Shown: piece after piece, positions 1 to 10,135 of the stretch
Numbering within the stretch: the stretch's first letter is position 1
How the letters are laid out: each line of letters opens with the position of its first letter
Source of the DNA: Enterococcus ratti
Lineage (GTDB): Bacteria > Bacillota > Bacilli > Lactobacillales > Enterococcaceae
Reading direction: 5' to 3'
Assembly: GCF_001886195.1 (NCBI RefSeq)
Contig: NZ_JXLB01000015.1
Coordinates: forward strand, 212-64,211
Length of the DNA: 64,000 bases
Notes under the pieces: generated by a model
What the model saw: only the letters and a program-made list of their open reading frames with translations
What the model was told of the DNA's origin: nothing
Database searches by the model: none
Position numbers and translations under genes: made by a program

Positions 1-121
1 ATTTTATCTCACGCTCTTTTTTATAATAAAAACGGTTTATGGATGCCAAAGAATTCACTAAAAAAGCTGTCTTTCGCTTTATTACTTTTTTCTTAAAGTA
101 GCAAATTTACAATTTTTTAGT

Positions 122-1435
122 TTATTTTGTAAGATGATGACGAGAAATAAGTGTTGATGTTATTTCTTCTTGTTTTTTCTCGTTTGCGTGGATTTCTTGT
201 GTGTTGTGACGAACCAATAAGAAGTTTACTAATACGAGAAAAGAGGTAGAAAGAAAAACGCTGCGATACCCAAATACGCTGGAAACACTCGAACCAATCA
301 TTGGTCCTACAACGTTACCGGTTGCTTGAAAAGATTGGTTGTAGCTAAAGATGCGTCCGGCTGCTTGTTGAGGAGAATATTTGGTGATTAATGCTTGAAC
401 GGCTGGCAGAAGACAGGCATCAGAAATACCAATCAAGAAACGAAGAATAGCAAGTTCCCAAACATTCGTAACAAAAGCCATGGGGATGTAAACTAAAATA
501 GCAAATCCTAACCCGATAGCTAAAATCCGCTCACTACCAATTTTATCACCTAGACGACCAAAGCGCGGAGCAGCAATCAACGTGGCAATTCCGGGAATGG
601 AAGCTACGATGCCACTGATTAGCGTTACATTTCCATGACCATGTAGCAGTTGGCGAATGTATAGACTGATGATTGGACTGATCGAGTTATTCGACGCTTG
701 AATGATCATAGTAGTGACAAACATACCAATGACGACATGCGGGTAAGGTAATTCTTTAAAGATTTGCTTTGCGGAAGCCATGTTTTCTTTTTTTATAGGA
801 ACAAATGTTTCATGAACGAAAAAGAGGCTAAGCAAAAAGACGAGAAATAAAATGATGCCGGTAATAAAGAAAGTTGGACGAAACCCAAAAGCAGAAGCAG
901 AAATTCCGCCAAGTAATGGACCAAGTAAAGTTCCTGTGACTGAACCAGTTGCCAAGGTGCCTAGAACTTGACCACTTTTTTCTTTTGGTGTACCTGTAGC
1001 GACCAGTGCAGTTGCGTTACTAATGTATCCAGAAAAAATACCTTGCAATAACCGAAGTGCAACGAGCTGATGCACGCTTGTTACACATCCCATCAATGAA
1101 ATCACTAGGGCCATTCCCAAAGAAGAACGCAAAAGCATTAGTTTTCTACCTTTTTGGTCTGCAAGTTTCCCCCACCAAGGAGAAATTAACGTAGTTACTA
1201 AAAAGGTCGAAGAAAAAGTTAGTCCGCTCCAGAAATTCAATTGAGATGTGTTGTAGTTTCCTAATGTATCTATGTATAAGGACATAAATGGCATTACTAA
1301 GCTAAAACCGATGCCTGCCATAAATGTTCCAAACCATAGGACAAATAAATTTTGCTCCCAAGTTGCTCGTTTTCTAAATAGTTTTTCTTTTATCTGTGTG
1401 GTCAATGGGATATCCTTCTTTCTGAAAGTTTTCAT
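122..1435 (-). CDS. MFS multidrug efflux transporter
   Basis: A 437-residue polytopic membrane protein of the major facilitator superfamily, drug:H+ antiporter type. It has about 12 hydrophobic segments. The cytoplasmic loop after segment 2 carries the family's motif A (GKLADQKGRK, residues 89-98). The overall look is that of the PmrA/NorA-like exporters of Gram-positive cocci, which expel amphipathic drugs using the proton gradient. It is transcribed divergently from a TetR-type regulator, and a perfect palindrome lies between the two start codons, so it is probably the regulator's target. The substrate cannot be told from sequence. Confidence 0.85.
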   Translation of the reverse strand: MKTFRKKDIPLTTQIKEKLFRKRATWEQNLFVLWFGTFMAGIGFSLVMPFMSLYIDTLGNYNTSQLNFWSGLTFSSTFLVTTLISPWWGKLADQKGRKLMLLRSSLGMALVISLMGCVTSVHQLVALRLLQGIFSGYISNATALVATGTPKEKSGQVLGTLATGSVTGTLLGPLLGGISASAFGFRPTFFITGIILFLVFLLSLFFVHETFVPIKKENMASAKQIFKELPYPHVVIGMFVTTMIIQASNNSISPIISLYIRQLLHGHGNVTLISGIVASIPGIATLIAAPRFGRLGDKIGSERILAIGLGFAILVYIPMAFVTNVWELAILRFLIGISDACLLPAVQALITKYSPQQAAGRIFSYNQSFQATGNVVGPMIGSSVSSVFGYRSVFLSTSFLVLVNFLLVRHNTQEIHANEKKQEEITSTLISRHHLTK

Positions 1436-1449
1436 TTATACTTGTTATT

Positions 1450-1472
1450 ATAAACTACAAAGTGTAGTTTAT
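1450..1472. promoter_or_regulatory. TetR-type operator palindrome
   Basis: A perfect inverted repeat with 10-base arms (ATAAACTACA and TGTAGTTTAT) around a 3-base spacer. It sits 15 bases upstream of the MFS start codon and 81 bases upstream of the divergent TetR-family gene. Its size and symmetry fit a TetR dimer site. Binding by the adjacent regulator is inferred from position. Confidence 0.65.
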
Positions 1473-1552
1473 CAACGGTCCCCCTTTTTTCTATTGGTTT
1501 TTCATGGTAAACTAATCAGGTGAAGCAGTGAATTGACAAGGGGAATAATGAA

Positions 1553-2119
1553 ATGAAAAAAAGAAATCTATCTCAAGAAAAAATTATTGCTTGCCTTCGT
1601 GAATTAGCAGAAGAGATGGATGTTCAACAAGTCACTTTTCAACATCTGGCGAAACACTTAAATGTTAAATCGCCTTCACTATATAATCATTTCAAAAATA
1701 TACGTGAAGTAAAAACTGCGTTGACGGCAAAATTATTGCAAGAACTAAATGATGAATTGCGGTATTCATTAGTAGGAAAAAGTGGGGCGGAAGCTTTACG
1801 TATATATGCACAAATTTATCAATCTTTTGCTTTGGCGAACCAATCTGTTTATGAATTGCTGATTAGTGTTCCGCATACGAAAGAAGAAATTTTGTTGGAA
1901 GGCATCTATGAAACGAACCAAATTATTCTCCAATTATTTGAATCTTTTGATTTAACGAAAAAAGAGAAAACCCATCGAAGCAGAGAGCTACGAAGTATGA
2001 TTCATGGATATCTCTCTTTACGATTTTTAGGCTATTTTACAAAAGAATCCAATGTGTCTCCAGAAGACAGTTATTCTTGGATGATCAATGACTTTATTGC
2101 TACATTGCCTAGTAAGTAA
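1553..2119 (+). CDS. TetR/AcrR family transcriptional regulator
   Basis: A 188-residue regulator. The N-terminal 55 residues form a TetR helix-turn-helix (around VTFQHLAKHLNVKSPSLYNH, residues 26-45). The C-terminal part is alpha-helical and resembles the WHG-type ligand domain (TetR_C_33). The start ATG follows a purine-rich stretch, AAGGGGAAT. It is divergent from the MFS exporter and most likely represses it by binding the palindrome between them, with release by an exporter substrate. The inducer is unknown. Confidence 0.85.
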   Translation: MKKRNLSQEKIIACLRELAEEMDVQQVTFQHLAKHLNVKSPSLYNHFKNIREVKTALTAKLLQELNDELRYSLVGKSGAEALRIYAQIYQSFALANQSVYELLISVPHTKEEILLEGIYETNQIILQLFESFDLTKKEKTHRSRELRSMIHGYLSLRFLGYFTKESNVSPEDSYSWMINDFIATLPSK

Positions 2120-2135
2120 ACGAACATTTTTCTTC

Positions 2136-2170
2136 AAAAGGGATTCATTCATAAAATGACCCTTTTATAA
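2136..2170 (+). terminator. Possible weak terminator after tetR
   Basis: Short arms AAAAGGG and CCCTTTT flank a loop of about 17 bases just after the TetR gene. There is no clean U-tract, so the call is weak. Confidence 0.35.
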
Positions 2171-2246
2171 GAGAAATTTCTTGCAACTTGTTTGAAAAGT
2201 GACTAAGATGATTCTAGGAAAAGCAAAGAGAAGGAGTACGAGTAAG

Positions 2247-2624
2247 ATGTATCAAGTAGTGACGATGTTTGGGGATAATGAGCCTTGGTGGTTTTTTGAA
2301 AACTGGGAAGAAGATATTGAAATGGAAGAAACGTTTGATTCCTTCGAAGAAGCGCAAGCCGATTATGAACAAAAATGGCTAACCATCAAAGATCAATACG
2401 AGTATATCAATGCAAAAAGCAACTTTCTAAGTGCCTTTTGGAATGACGGAGATGAGCGTTGGTGTGAAGAATGCGACGATGACTTGCAACAATATAAGGG
2501 ACTAGCCTTGTTACAAAATCATCAGCCAATTACTTTAAAAAGCAGAAAGGAATTTTATGAAACAACTAATTCTAGCGGAAAAACCAAGCGTTGCGAAAGA
2601 CCTAAGCAAGGTGCTTGGTGCTAA
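2247..2624 (+). CDS. DUF1033 family protein
   Basis: A small acidic, Trp-rich soluble protein of about 125 residues beginning MYQVVTMFGDNEPWWFFE, which is the typical start of DUF1033 proteins of lactic acid bacteria. The frame is open further upstream, but I chose ATG 2247 because an AAGGAG ribosome-binding site lies at 2231-2236 and the family starts there. The last 22 or so codons overlap the start of topB by 68 bases in a different frame, an unusually long overlap; the tail is therefore probably not conserved. Function is unknown. Confidence 0.8.
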   Translation: MYQVVTMFGDNEPWWFFENWEEDIEMEETFDSFEEAQADYEQKWLTIKDQYEYINAKSNFLSAFWNDGDERWCEECDDDLQQYKGLALLQNHQPITLKSRKEFYETTNSSGKTKRCERPKQGAWC

Positions 2625-4629
2625 TCAAAAACATAAAAGTTATTATGAAGGACCTAAAGTGATTGTTACTTGGGCCCTTGGTCATTTGTTAGGGTTAAAA
2701 ATGCCTGAAGATTTAAAGAAAGAATGGCAAAACTGGCAAATGGATACTTTACCAATGATTCCTAAAGATTTGGGAATCAAGCCATTACCAAAAACAGGTC
2801 ATCAACTAAAAGCAATCAAACAATTAGCGCAACGTAAAGACATTTCAGAAGCCGTGATTGCCACAGACGCAGGTAGAGAAGGAGAATTAGTCGCACGCTG
2901 GATTTTAGAATACGTTCATTTTCATAAACCAGTCAAAAGGTTATGGATTTCTTCTCAAACGGATAAAGCAATTAAGTTAGGTTTTAAACAATTAAAACCA
3001 GCTAAAGAATACGACGCACTTTATCATTCAGCATTGGCTAGAGCAAAAGCCGACTGGCTAGTAGGGCTAAACGTCACGCGTGCATTGACGATCAAGTATC
3101 AAGATAATCTATCAGCCGGGCGGGTTCAAACACCGACTTTGGCTTTAGTCAGAAAGCAAGAGCGTAAGATTGAGACATTTAAACCGAAAACTTATTTTTC
3201 AATTTTGCTAGAAGTACAAAATGAGCAGGCAAAAATGGTACAAAAAAATCAATTTGCTTTAACGACTCATGAAGAAGCGCAAGCGCTGGTTCAACGTTTA
3301 ATGAAGAGCAAGGGAAGTGTGACAGCAATTCAAGAAAATACAAAAATAGAAGCCGCTCCTTTGCCTTATGATTTAACTGAAATTCAACGAGAAGCCAATC
3401 AACGTTATGGCTATTCAGCTAAACAAACATTAGGATTTGTTCAAAGCTTGTATGAAACACATAAAATTGTGACTTATCCACGAACGGATAGTAAATATTT
3501 GACAACTGATATGAAAAGCACAATGAAAGAACGATTACAGGCAGTAAGCGACTTTGCTCCAGAAGTGAAACAATACTTAAAAAATGGAGCGCTGGTTCGT
3601 CAAACCAAAGTATTTCAAGACAACAAAGTAACCGATCATCACGCGTTGTTACCGACTGAAAATCGTCCACGTTATGAAAAATTAAGCAACGAAGAACAAA
3701 AAATTTATCAGATGATCGTTACTCGATTTTTGGGGTTATTTGCTGCACCGCATAAAATTCGTCAAATCAAAGTTACTGTAACCTTTGAAAAAGAGCAGTT
3801 TGTTTTTCATCAAACACACGTACTGCAAGCCGGCTGGAAAAAAAATAATCAAAGTGAATCCAATGAGATAAATTGGGCAAAAGGCATGCGTATTCAACCC
3901 AACTTTACGATCAAAAAAGAACTCACTACGCCGCCTAAGCCATTAACTGAAGCCAGTCTTTTAGGACAAATGGAAAAACACAGTTTGGGAACACCGGCGA
4001 CTCGTGCAGAAATCATTGAAAAATTGATCAAATCAGAACTAATGGAACGGGCACCTCAAGGCTTGCAAGTTTCACCAAAAGGAAAGCAACTGTTAGAATT
4101 AGTGAATCCTTCACTTGTTACGCCAGATCTGACAGAAAGCTGGGAAAAAGATTTAGAGGCTATTGCAGCCGGAAAAAAACAGGCCCATTATTTTCTAAAA
4201 GGAATTGAAAAAGAGACAAAACGTTTAGTACAAGAAATTAAAACGAGTAAACAAGAATATAAAGATTTTTCAATTACGCAAAAAAAATGTCCGGAATGCG
4301 GGGCAAATTTACGAGAAAAAAATACACGTGATGGAAAAATTTATCTTTGCACCAATCAAGCGTGTACCTATCGTAGAAGAAAAGAGCCAAAACTTTCCAA
4401 TCACCGTTGTCCACAATGCCATAAAAAAATGGAGATTATTGAAGGAAAAAGCGGAGCGTATTTCCGTTGTAAATATGATGGAACCACAGAAAAAATGTTA
4501 GATAAAAACGCACAAAAGAAAAAGATGACAAAGCATGAAGAACGTCGCTTGCTAAAAAAATATTCCCAAGCCGAAGAACCAGAGGAAAGTCCATTAGCCG
4601 CAGCTTTAAAAGCCGCAATGAAAAAATAA
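2557..4629 (+). CDS. topB: DNA topoisomerase III
   Basis: A 690-residue type IA topoisomerase. The TOPRIM domain is at the N-terminus (starting LILAEKPSVAKDLSKVLG, with the acidic ATDAGREGE motif near residue 106). The catalytic tyrosine is Tyr307 in the motif TYPRTDS. The C-terminus has zinc-ribbon-like CPxC pairs near residues 578 and 618 and a lysine-rich tail. It cuts and passes single strands to relax or decatenate DNA. Length is normal for the topB of Firmicutes. The ATG follows GCAGAAAGGA and lies inside the end of the DUF1033 gene, so the two may be translationally coupled. Confidence 0.95.
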   Translation: MKQLILAEKPSVAKDLSKVLGANQKHKSYYEGPKVIVTWALGHLLGLKMPEDLKKEWQNWQMDTLPMIPKDLGIKPLPKTGHQLKAIKQLAQRKDISEAVIATDAGREGELVARWILEYVHFHKPVKRLWISSQTDKAIKLGFKQLKPAKEYDALYHSALARAKADWLVGLNVTRALTIKYQDNLSAGRVQTPTLALVRKQERKIETFKPKTYFSILLEVQNEQAKMVQKNQFALTTHEEAQALVQRLMKSKGSVTAIQENTKIEAAPLPYDLTEIQREANQRYGYSAKQTLGFVQSLYETHKIVTYPRTDSKYLTTDMKSTMKERLQAVSDFAPEVKQYLKNGALVRQTKVFQDNKVTDHHALLPTENRPRYEKLSNEEQKIYQMIVTRFLGLFAAPHKIRQIKVTVTFEKEQFVFHQTHVLQAGWKKNNQSESNEINWAKGMRIQPNFTIKKELTTPPKPLTEASLLGQMEKHSLGTPATRAEIIEKLIKSELMERAPQGLQVSPKGKQLLELVNPSLVTPDLTESWEKDLEAIAAGKKQAHYFLKGIEKETKRLVQEIKTSKQEYKDFSITQKKCPECGANLREKNTRDGKIYLCTNQACTYRRRKEPKLSNHRCPQCHKKMEIIEGKSGAYFRCKYDGTTEKMLDKNAQKKKMTKHEERRLLKKYSQAEEPEESPLAAALKAAMKK

Positions 4630-4651
4630 AAAGACTAAAAGAAACTGACAT

Positions 4652-4700
4652 GCGCGCAAATTTCGATTGAAAAATCAAACAATGCGTGCGTGCTTTGTTT
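4652..4700 (+). terminator. Possible topB terminator
   Basis: GCGCGCA and TGCGTGC can pair (one G-U) around an inner small hairpin (GATT-AATC), followed by a T-rich stretch. It lies just after the topB stop codon. Confidence 0.4.
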
Positions 4701-5009
4701 AAAAGCGATCATAAGCGAAAGAGAGGATTGAAAATGTAAACAAATGCACAAGAAAACGTCGTAAATCTCGCTTTGTTTAAAGTCGTTTTATTAAATAAAC
4801 CCATACAAAAATTGAGAACGAATTTACGCATTTTTTAGCGGGTGTTTCGAAGTTTTGAATCTTACTATTTTTATGTTTAAAATCTGAGCAGACAGAAAGT
4901 CAAAAATAGTATTTTTTGGAAAATCTAGAATGTTGCCAAAAGTTTGAGAACCAAAGCTCCTTCATTTCAGCTAATCAAATAGACAATTTTTTGGGCTGTG
5001 TTTTTCTAA
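4701..5009. other. Intergenic stretch, no gene recognised
   Basis: About 300 AT-rich bases between topB and the 3' end of the broken prdX-type gene. I see no open frame of useful length, RNA gene or repeat with support. Confidence 0.5.
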
Positions 5010-5496
5010 TTATAATTCCTCATATATCGGTGAATGATCTAGATAGTTTAAGAGTTTGATGAAATCTGAAAATTGCAAGATTAAGGTCGAAGTATTGCTG
5101 TTTGGGTGAACCCCCACTGTGTCATTTTGATCAATCGCAACATCAATTACTACGTTGGATGCGTTTTTCCTGATCGTGCATCAAGGCAAGGGGTGTCACC
5201 GTACCGGGAGCCACGCCTAGTAATTCATAAAGCTGCTCTTTTGAAAGAAAAGATAAGCGCCTTTCTTTTAAGTGCTTGGCCAGCTGTTTTAAATTTGCTT
5301 GTTTTTCGTCAGGTAAAATAATTAAATAAGCTCGCTTCCCTTTTTTTGCCTTTACTAAAAGATTTTTCACCTGCGGTCCCGGAAGAGAAAAAGATAGATT
5401 CCTCACTGAAGTAATGGCTGGATGTTCTACCTTTTGATAAGAAATGTTTAGGACTTCCAGCAACTTATAAGCTTCTTTTTCAGCTGTAACAGCCAT
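5010..5496 (-). pseudogene. Frameshifted prolyl-tRNA editing deacylase (PrdX/YbaK type)
   Basis: The first 115 or so residues read as a YbaK/ProX-type deacylase, which removes Ala wrongly attached to tRNA-Pro. Landmarks include SLPGPQVKNLL and SFLSKEQLYELLGVAPGTVT. At about 5151-5157 the frame is lost after EKRIQ. One base out of frame the match resumes (VVIDVAIDQNDTVGVHPNSN, then the normal C-terminus ending EEL and TAA at 5010). The whole locus is 487 bases, that is 162 codons plus one extra base, which is the family's usual length. The ATG at 5496 follows AAAGGA. The short form would lose the conserved HPN motif, so it is probably inactive unless this is a sequencing error. Confidence 0.85.
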
Positions 5497-5543
5497 GTTC
5501 CAATCATTTCCTTTCGTTTTCTTTAGTTTAACATAAAAAATAG

Positions 5544-5842
5544 TTGACAAATAAAAAATAATCATGTAAATTACACGTAAGTTAAAATAGACGACATCGA
5601 AAAGAAGAGTAGCGAGTAATGGTTTTAAGAGAGTCTCTGGCAGGTGAAAAGAGGCAACACTTACTAGTGAAACACATCTTGGAGTCGGTTTTCTGAAACA
5701 TAGTAGGAAAATCCGGGAAGCCCGTTACAGCTGCGGTCATTGTTGGATGACCAGATGAGGTTAATTTCCGTGAGGAATTGACAAAAAAAGGTGGAACCAC
5801 GTTATTTACGTCCTTTGATCAAAAGATCAAAGGACGTTTTTT
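5544..5842 (+). promoter_or_regulatory. T-box riboswitch with promoter, probably tRNA-His responsive
   Basis: A promoter TTGACA (5544-5549), 17-base spacer and TAAATT (5567-5572) leads into a T-box leader. It has Stem I elements (AAGAAGAGTAG, AGAGAG, GGTGAAA), a 3' arm with GTGAAACACATCTTGGAG, the T-box AGGTGGAACCACG at 5789-5802, and a strong terminator (ACGTCCTTTGATC pairing with GATCAAAGGACGT, then T6). Uncharged tRNA would favour the antiterminator and allow transcription of the ABC transporter. The specifier is best read as CAC (His), which fits known T-box control of hisXYZ-type transporters. AAC (Asn) is the alternative reading in the same loop. Confidence 0.9.
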
Positions 5843-5940
5843 GGGTTTCACGAATCATTCGGCAACTAAAAGATAATTCGTTTTTAGCTGGTTTTTTTGC
5901 TAAGAATGACTGCATGAGGTTTCTTTTGTGAAAAAGAAAC

Positions 5941-5999
5941 AAATAGAGGTGGAATCACGTAGTATACGTCCTCTTGACGAGAGTCAAGTGGATTTTTTT
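5941..5999 (+). promoter_or_regulatory. Second, truncated T-box antiterminator/terminator unit
   Basis: A second T-box-like sequence GGTGGAATCACG (5948-5959) is followed by a terminator (CCTCTTGAC at 5970-5978 pairing with GTCAAGTGG at 5983-5991, then a T-run). The roughly 100 bases before it lack the conserved Stem I motifs, so this looks like a duplicated expression platform without its own specifier. It lies between the complete T-box and the transporter genes. Confidence 0.7.
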
Positions 6000-6023
6000 A
6001 TTTATTAATGAGGAGGAAAAGGA

Positions 6024-6665
6024 ATGAATGATTTAATAAGCGTTATGCCGCAACTATTGGTAGGAGCTCTCACGACCTTGAAATTGTTTGTTTTTACTTT
6101 AGTTGGCTCGTTGCCATTAGGAATGATTTTTGCGTTAGGTTTAGCTATACGCTTTAAACCAATTCGTTATTTCTTGCAAACGTACGTTTGGATCATACGA
6201 GGAACCCCTTTATTATTACAGTTAATTTTTATTTTTTATGGGTTGCCGACGATTGGCATTGTATTTGATCGTTTTGAAGCGGCACTACTTGCTTTTATTT
6301 TAAATTATGCTGCTTATTTTGCGGAAATCTTCCGTGGCGGTATCCAATCGATTCCAAAAGGACAATATGAAGCGGCACAAGTTTTACAATTGAGTTCTTT
6401 ACAGACAGTCATTAAAATTGTGATTCCACAAGTGACAAAAATTGTTTTGCCATCAGTCGGAAATGAGATCATTAATTTAGTGAAAGATTCTTCTTTAATC
6501 TATATCTTAGGGTTAGGAGATGTGATGCGTGCAGGTAAGATTGCTATGGAACGTGACGCCACGCTGCTGCCCCTGCTTGGTGTAGCTTTTATTTATTTAG
6601 CGTTAACGGGTATTTTAACACTAATCATGAAACAAGTGGAAGGAAAACTAACTTATTACCGCTAG
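6024..6665 (+). CDS. Amino-acid ABC transporter permease (HisM/GlnP family)
   Basis: A 213-residue inner-membrane permease with about five hydrophobic segments. It carries the EAA loop of polar amino-acid transporters (YFAEIFRGGIQSIPKGQYEA, followed by QVLQLSS), which docks onto the ATPase subunit. A strong site AGGAGG precedes the ATG. It is the first gene of a three-gene operon (permease, ATPase, binding lipoprotein) controlled by the T-box leader. The T-box reading suggests histidine, matching the HisXYZ type, but the substrate is inferred. Confidence 0.9.
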   Translation: MNDLISVMPQLLVGALTTLKLFVFTLVGSLPLGMIFALGLAIRFKPIRYFLQTYVWIIRGTPLLLQLIFIFYGLPTIGIVFDRFEAALLAFILNYAAYFAEIFRGGIQSIPKGQYEAAQVLQLSSLQTVIKIVIPQVTKIVLPSVGNEIINLVKDSSLIYILGLGDVMRAGKIAMERDATLLPLLGVAFIYLALTGILTLIMKQVEGKLTYYR

Positions 6666-6676
6666 GAGGAACGAGT

Positions 6677-7312
6677 ATGATGGAATTAAAAAAAATAAGC
6701 AAGGCATTCGGTGAGAAAAAAGTCATTAAAGAATTGGATTTGGTTATTCCGCAAGGACAAACTATCGCAATAGTCGGTCCTTCGGGCGGTGGTAAAACCA
6801 CTCTTTTAAGAATTTTAGCAGGGTTAGAAAAAGCAGATAGTGGAGACTTTTATTTAGATGATTTGTCATTTGATCCAACAAAATTAAAGACAAATGAACA
6901 AGTAGTCGGTATAGTTTTTCAAGATTTTCAACTTTTTCCGCACTTAAGTGTTTATGATAACATTACTTTAGCACCAAAAATAGTCTTGAAGCAATCAAAA
7001 GAAACTTATACGACAAGAGCAAAAGAATTAGCGACTTCGCTTGGTATTAGCGATTTGCTCGCGAACTATCCCTATCAATTATCTGGCGGACAAAAACAAC
7101 GAGTAGCGATTGCACGGGCACTTGCAATGAATCCACGGATATTGGCATATGATGAACCGACAAGTGCATTAGATCCTGAACTGCGGCAACAAGTAGAACG
7201 CTTGATTGAATCATTGAAAACAAAAGGCGTAACTCAAATCATTGTGACCCATGATCTTATTTTTGCCGAAAACGTGGGGGATCAATTAGTAAAAGTCATG
7301 CCCAATAAATAA
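6677..7312 (+). CDS. Amino-acid ABC transporter ATP-binding protein
   Basis: A 211-residue ABC ATPase of the polar amino-acid uptake group. Visible motifs are Walker A (GPSGGGKT), the Q-loop (VFQDFQLFPHLSV), the signature (LSGGQKQRVAIARAL), Walker B with catalytic Glu (ILAYDEPTSALD) and the switch His (VTHD). It is slightly shorter than the usual 240 residues. It starts 11 bases after the permease stop behind AGGAGG and energises uptake by the permease and lipoprotein of the same operon. Confidence 0.92.
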   Translation: MMELKKISKAFGEKKVIKELDLVIPQGQTIAIVGPSGGGKTTLLRILAGLEKADSGDFYLDDLSFDPTKLKTNEQVVGIVFQDFQLFPHLSVYDNITLAPKIVLKQSKETYTTRAKELATSLGISDLLANYPYQLSGGQKQRVAIARALAMNPRILAYDEPTSALDPELRQQVERLIESLKTKGVTQIIVTHDLIFAENVGDQLVKVMPNK

Positions 7313-7327
7313 AAAGGAGGGACAGTA

Positions 7328-8142
7328 ATGCGAAGAATACGTTTGTTCCTTGCTATTTTTGCAGGAATCTTTTTTCTTTCCGGTTGCAGAAACGAAAAGA
7401 GCAATAAAGACAATTGGACCACTATCAAAGAAGAAAAAAAATAATTATTGGCTTAGATGATACCTTCGTACCAATGGGATTTCGTGACAAAGAAGGCAAC
7501 TTAACTGGATTTGACATTGATCTTGCGTCAGCAGTGTTTAAAGAATATGGGATAAATGTGGTTTTTCAACCGATCGATTGGTCAATGAAAGAGTTTGAAT
7601 TAACTAACGGGACGATTGATCTTATCTGGAACGGTTATTCAAAAACAGCAGAAAGAGCTAGGAAAGTTCAATTCACCAAACCTTACATGAAAAATGAGCA
7701 AGTGTTAATTACCCCTAAAAAGTCAAAAATTAAAAGTTTTCCTCAAATGAAAGGAAAATTACTAGGAGCTCAAAATGGTTCTTCCGGTTATGACGTGTTT
7801 ATCAAGCAACCCAAAGTGTTAAAAGACACTGTAAAAAATCAAGAGGCAGTTTTATATGATAGCTTTAATGAAGCACTGATTGACTTGAAAAGTGGACGAA
7901 TCGATGGATTATTGATGGATAAAGTATACGCTGGTTATTATTTGAAACAAAGACATGAATTAGCAGAATTTAACATGACAACGGGAAATTATCAAAGCGA
8001 AAATTTCGTTGTCGGTGTACGTAAAAATGATAATGAATTAGTCAAAAAAATAAATGAAGGAATAGCGCAATTAGAAAAGACAGGTGAATTTCAAAAAATC
8101 TCAACTAAATGGTTTGGCGAAGACGTTACGCCCAAGAAGTAA
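7328..8142 (+). pseudogene. Amino-acid-binding lipoprotein, frameshifted at poly-A
   Basis: The ATG at 7328 follows AAGGAGG and starts a lipoprotein signal peptide with lipobox LSGC, cleaved before Cys20. After EEKK the frame ends in TAA at once. One base out of frame, from 7439 on, a complete SBP_bac_3 domain continues (IIIGLDDTFVPMGF to the C-terminus at 8142). The break falls in a run of eight A (7434-7441); nine A would restore a normal protein of about 271 residues. The part after the break has no signal peptide of its own. It could be a pseudogene, a sequencing error, or a gene rescued by slippage in the A-run. Without it the ABC transporter lacks its binding protein. Confidence 0.85.
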
Positions 8143-8371
8143 TCAGTGAAAATGAAAGGAAAAAGATTCTTCAAGGTGTTTTTTTCTATACAATTTTGGA
8201 AAACCTTTTTGAACTAAAGTAGGTAGAAGCCATTTTTCTCCTATAGATATAGGATGAATGCCGCTCATTTAGCTAAGTGAAGGTGTTTCAGTGAAAAAGA
8301 GTTTTCATAAATCATTTTTTCGAAGTCTCCTTTTGTGTTGAAAGGGGTTTCGTGTTATTCTATTTTAGTGA

Positions 8372-9835
<1,464 letters not shown>

Positions 9836-10135
9836 AAAGACTCCATAAAAAATACGAAAATGCAAACTTAGCTTGCTTAAAAATTAAATGAAGTAGCAAA
9901 GCGATGAAAGATAAAAATTTAATAAGTAAACTAAAATTTTCAAGAGTTGTTTAACTTTTTGTAAAGTTTTAGTTTATTTTTTTGTTTTTCTTCGCATGAT
10001 TAGATGGCTAGTATATTTAGAATCGTTTTTACCAGCTTACATTTTTATGACTGTGGAGAACAAAACTTTAAAAACAAAACTTTTGTTCGCTCACTTTTTT
10101 TTGTATAATGGAATTTGATGAAATGAGGGATAAAA
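9836..10135. other. Intergenic stretch with ftsK promoter
   Basis: AT-rich DNA without an open frame. A clear -10 box TATAAT lies at 10104-10109, with a weak TTTGTT 16 bases upstream, and probably drives the FtsK gene. I see no clear terminator for the upstream glucosidase gene. Confidence 0.5.

Noticed and set aside
3419-3670. An 83-codon minus-strand frame inside topB.
   Set aside because: It lies fully within a conserved gene on the other strand and has no ribosome-binding site.
5203-5321. A plus-strand frame opposite the prolyl-tRNA editing gene.
   Set aside because: It is antisense to a clearly recognisable gene remnant and has no start signals.
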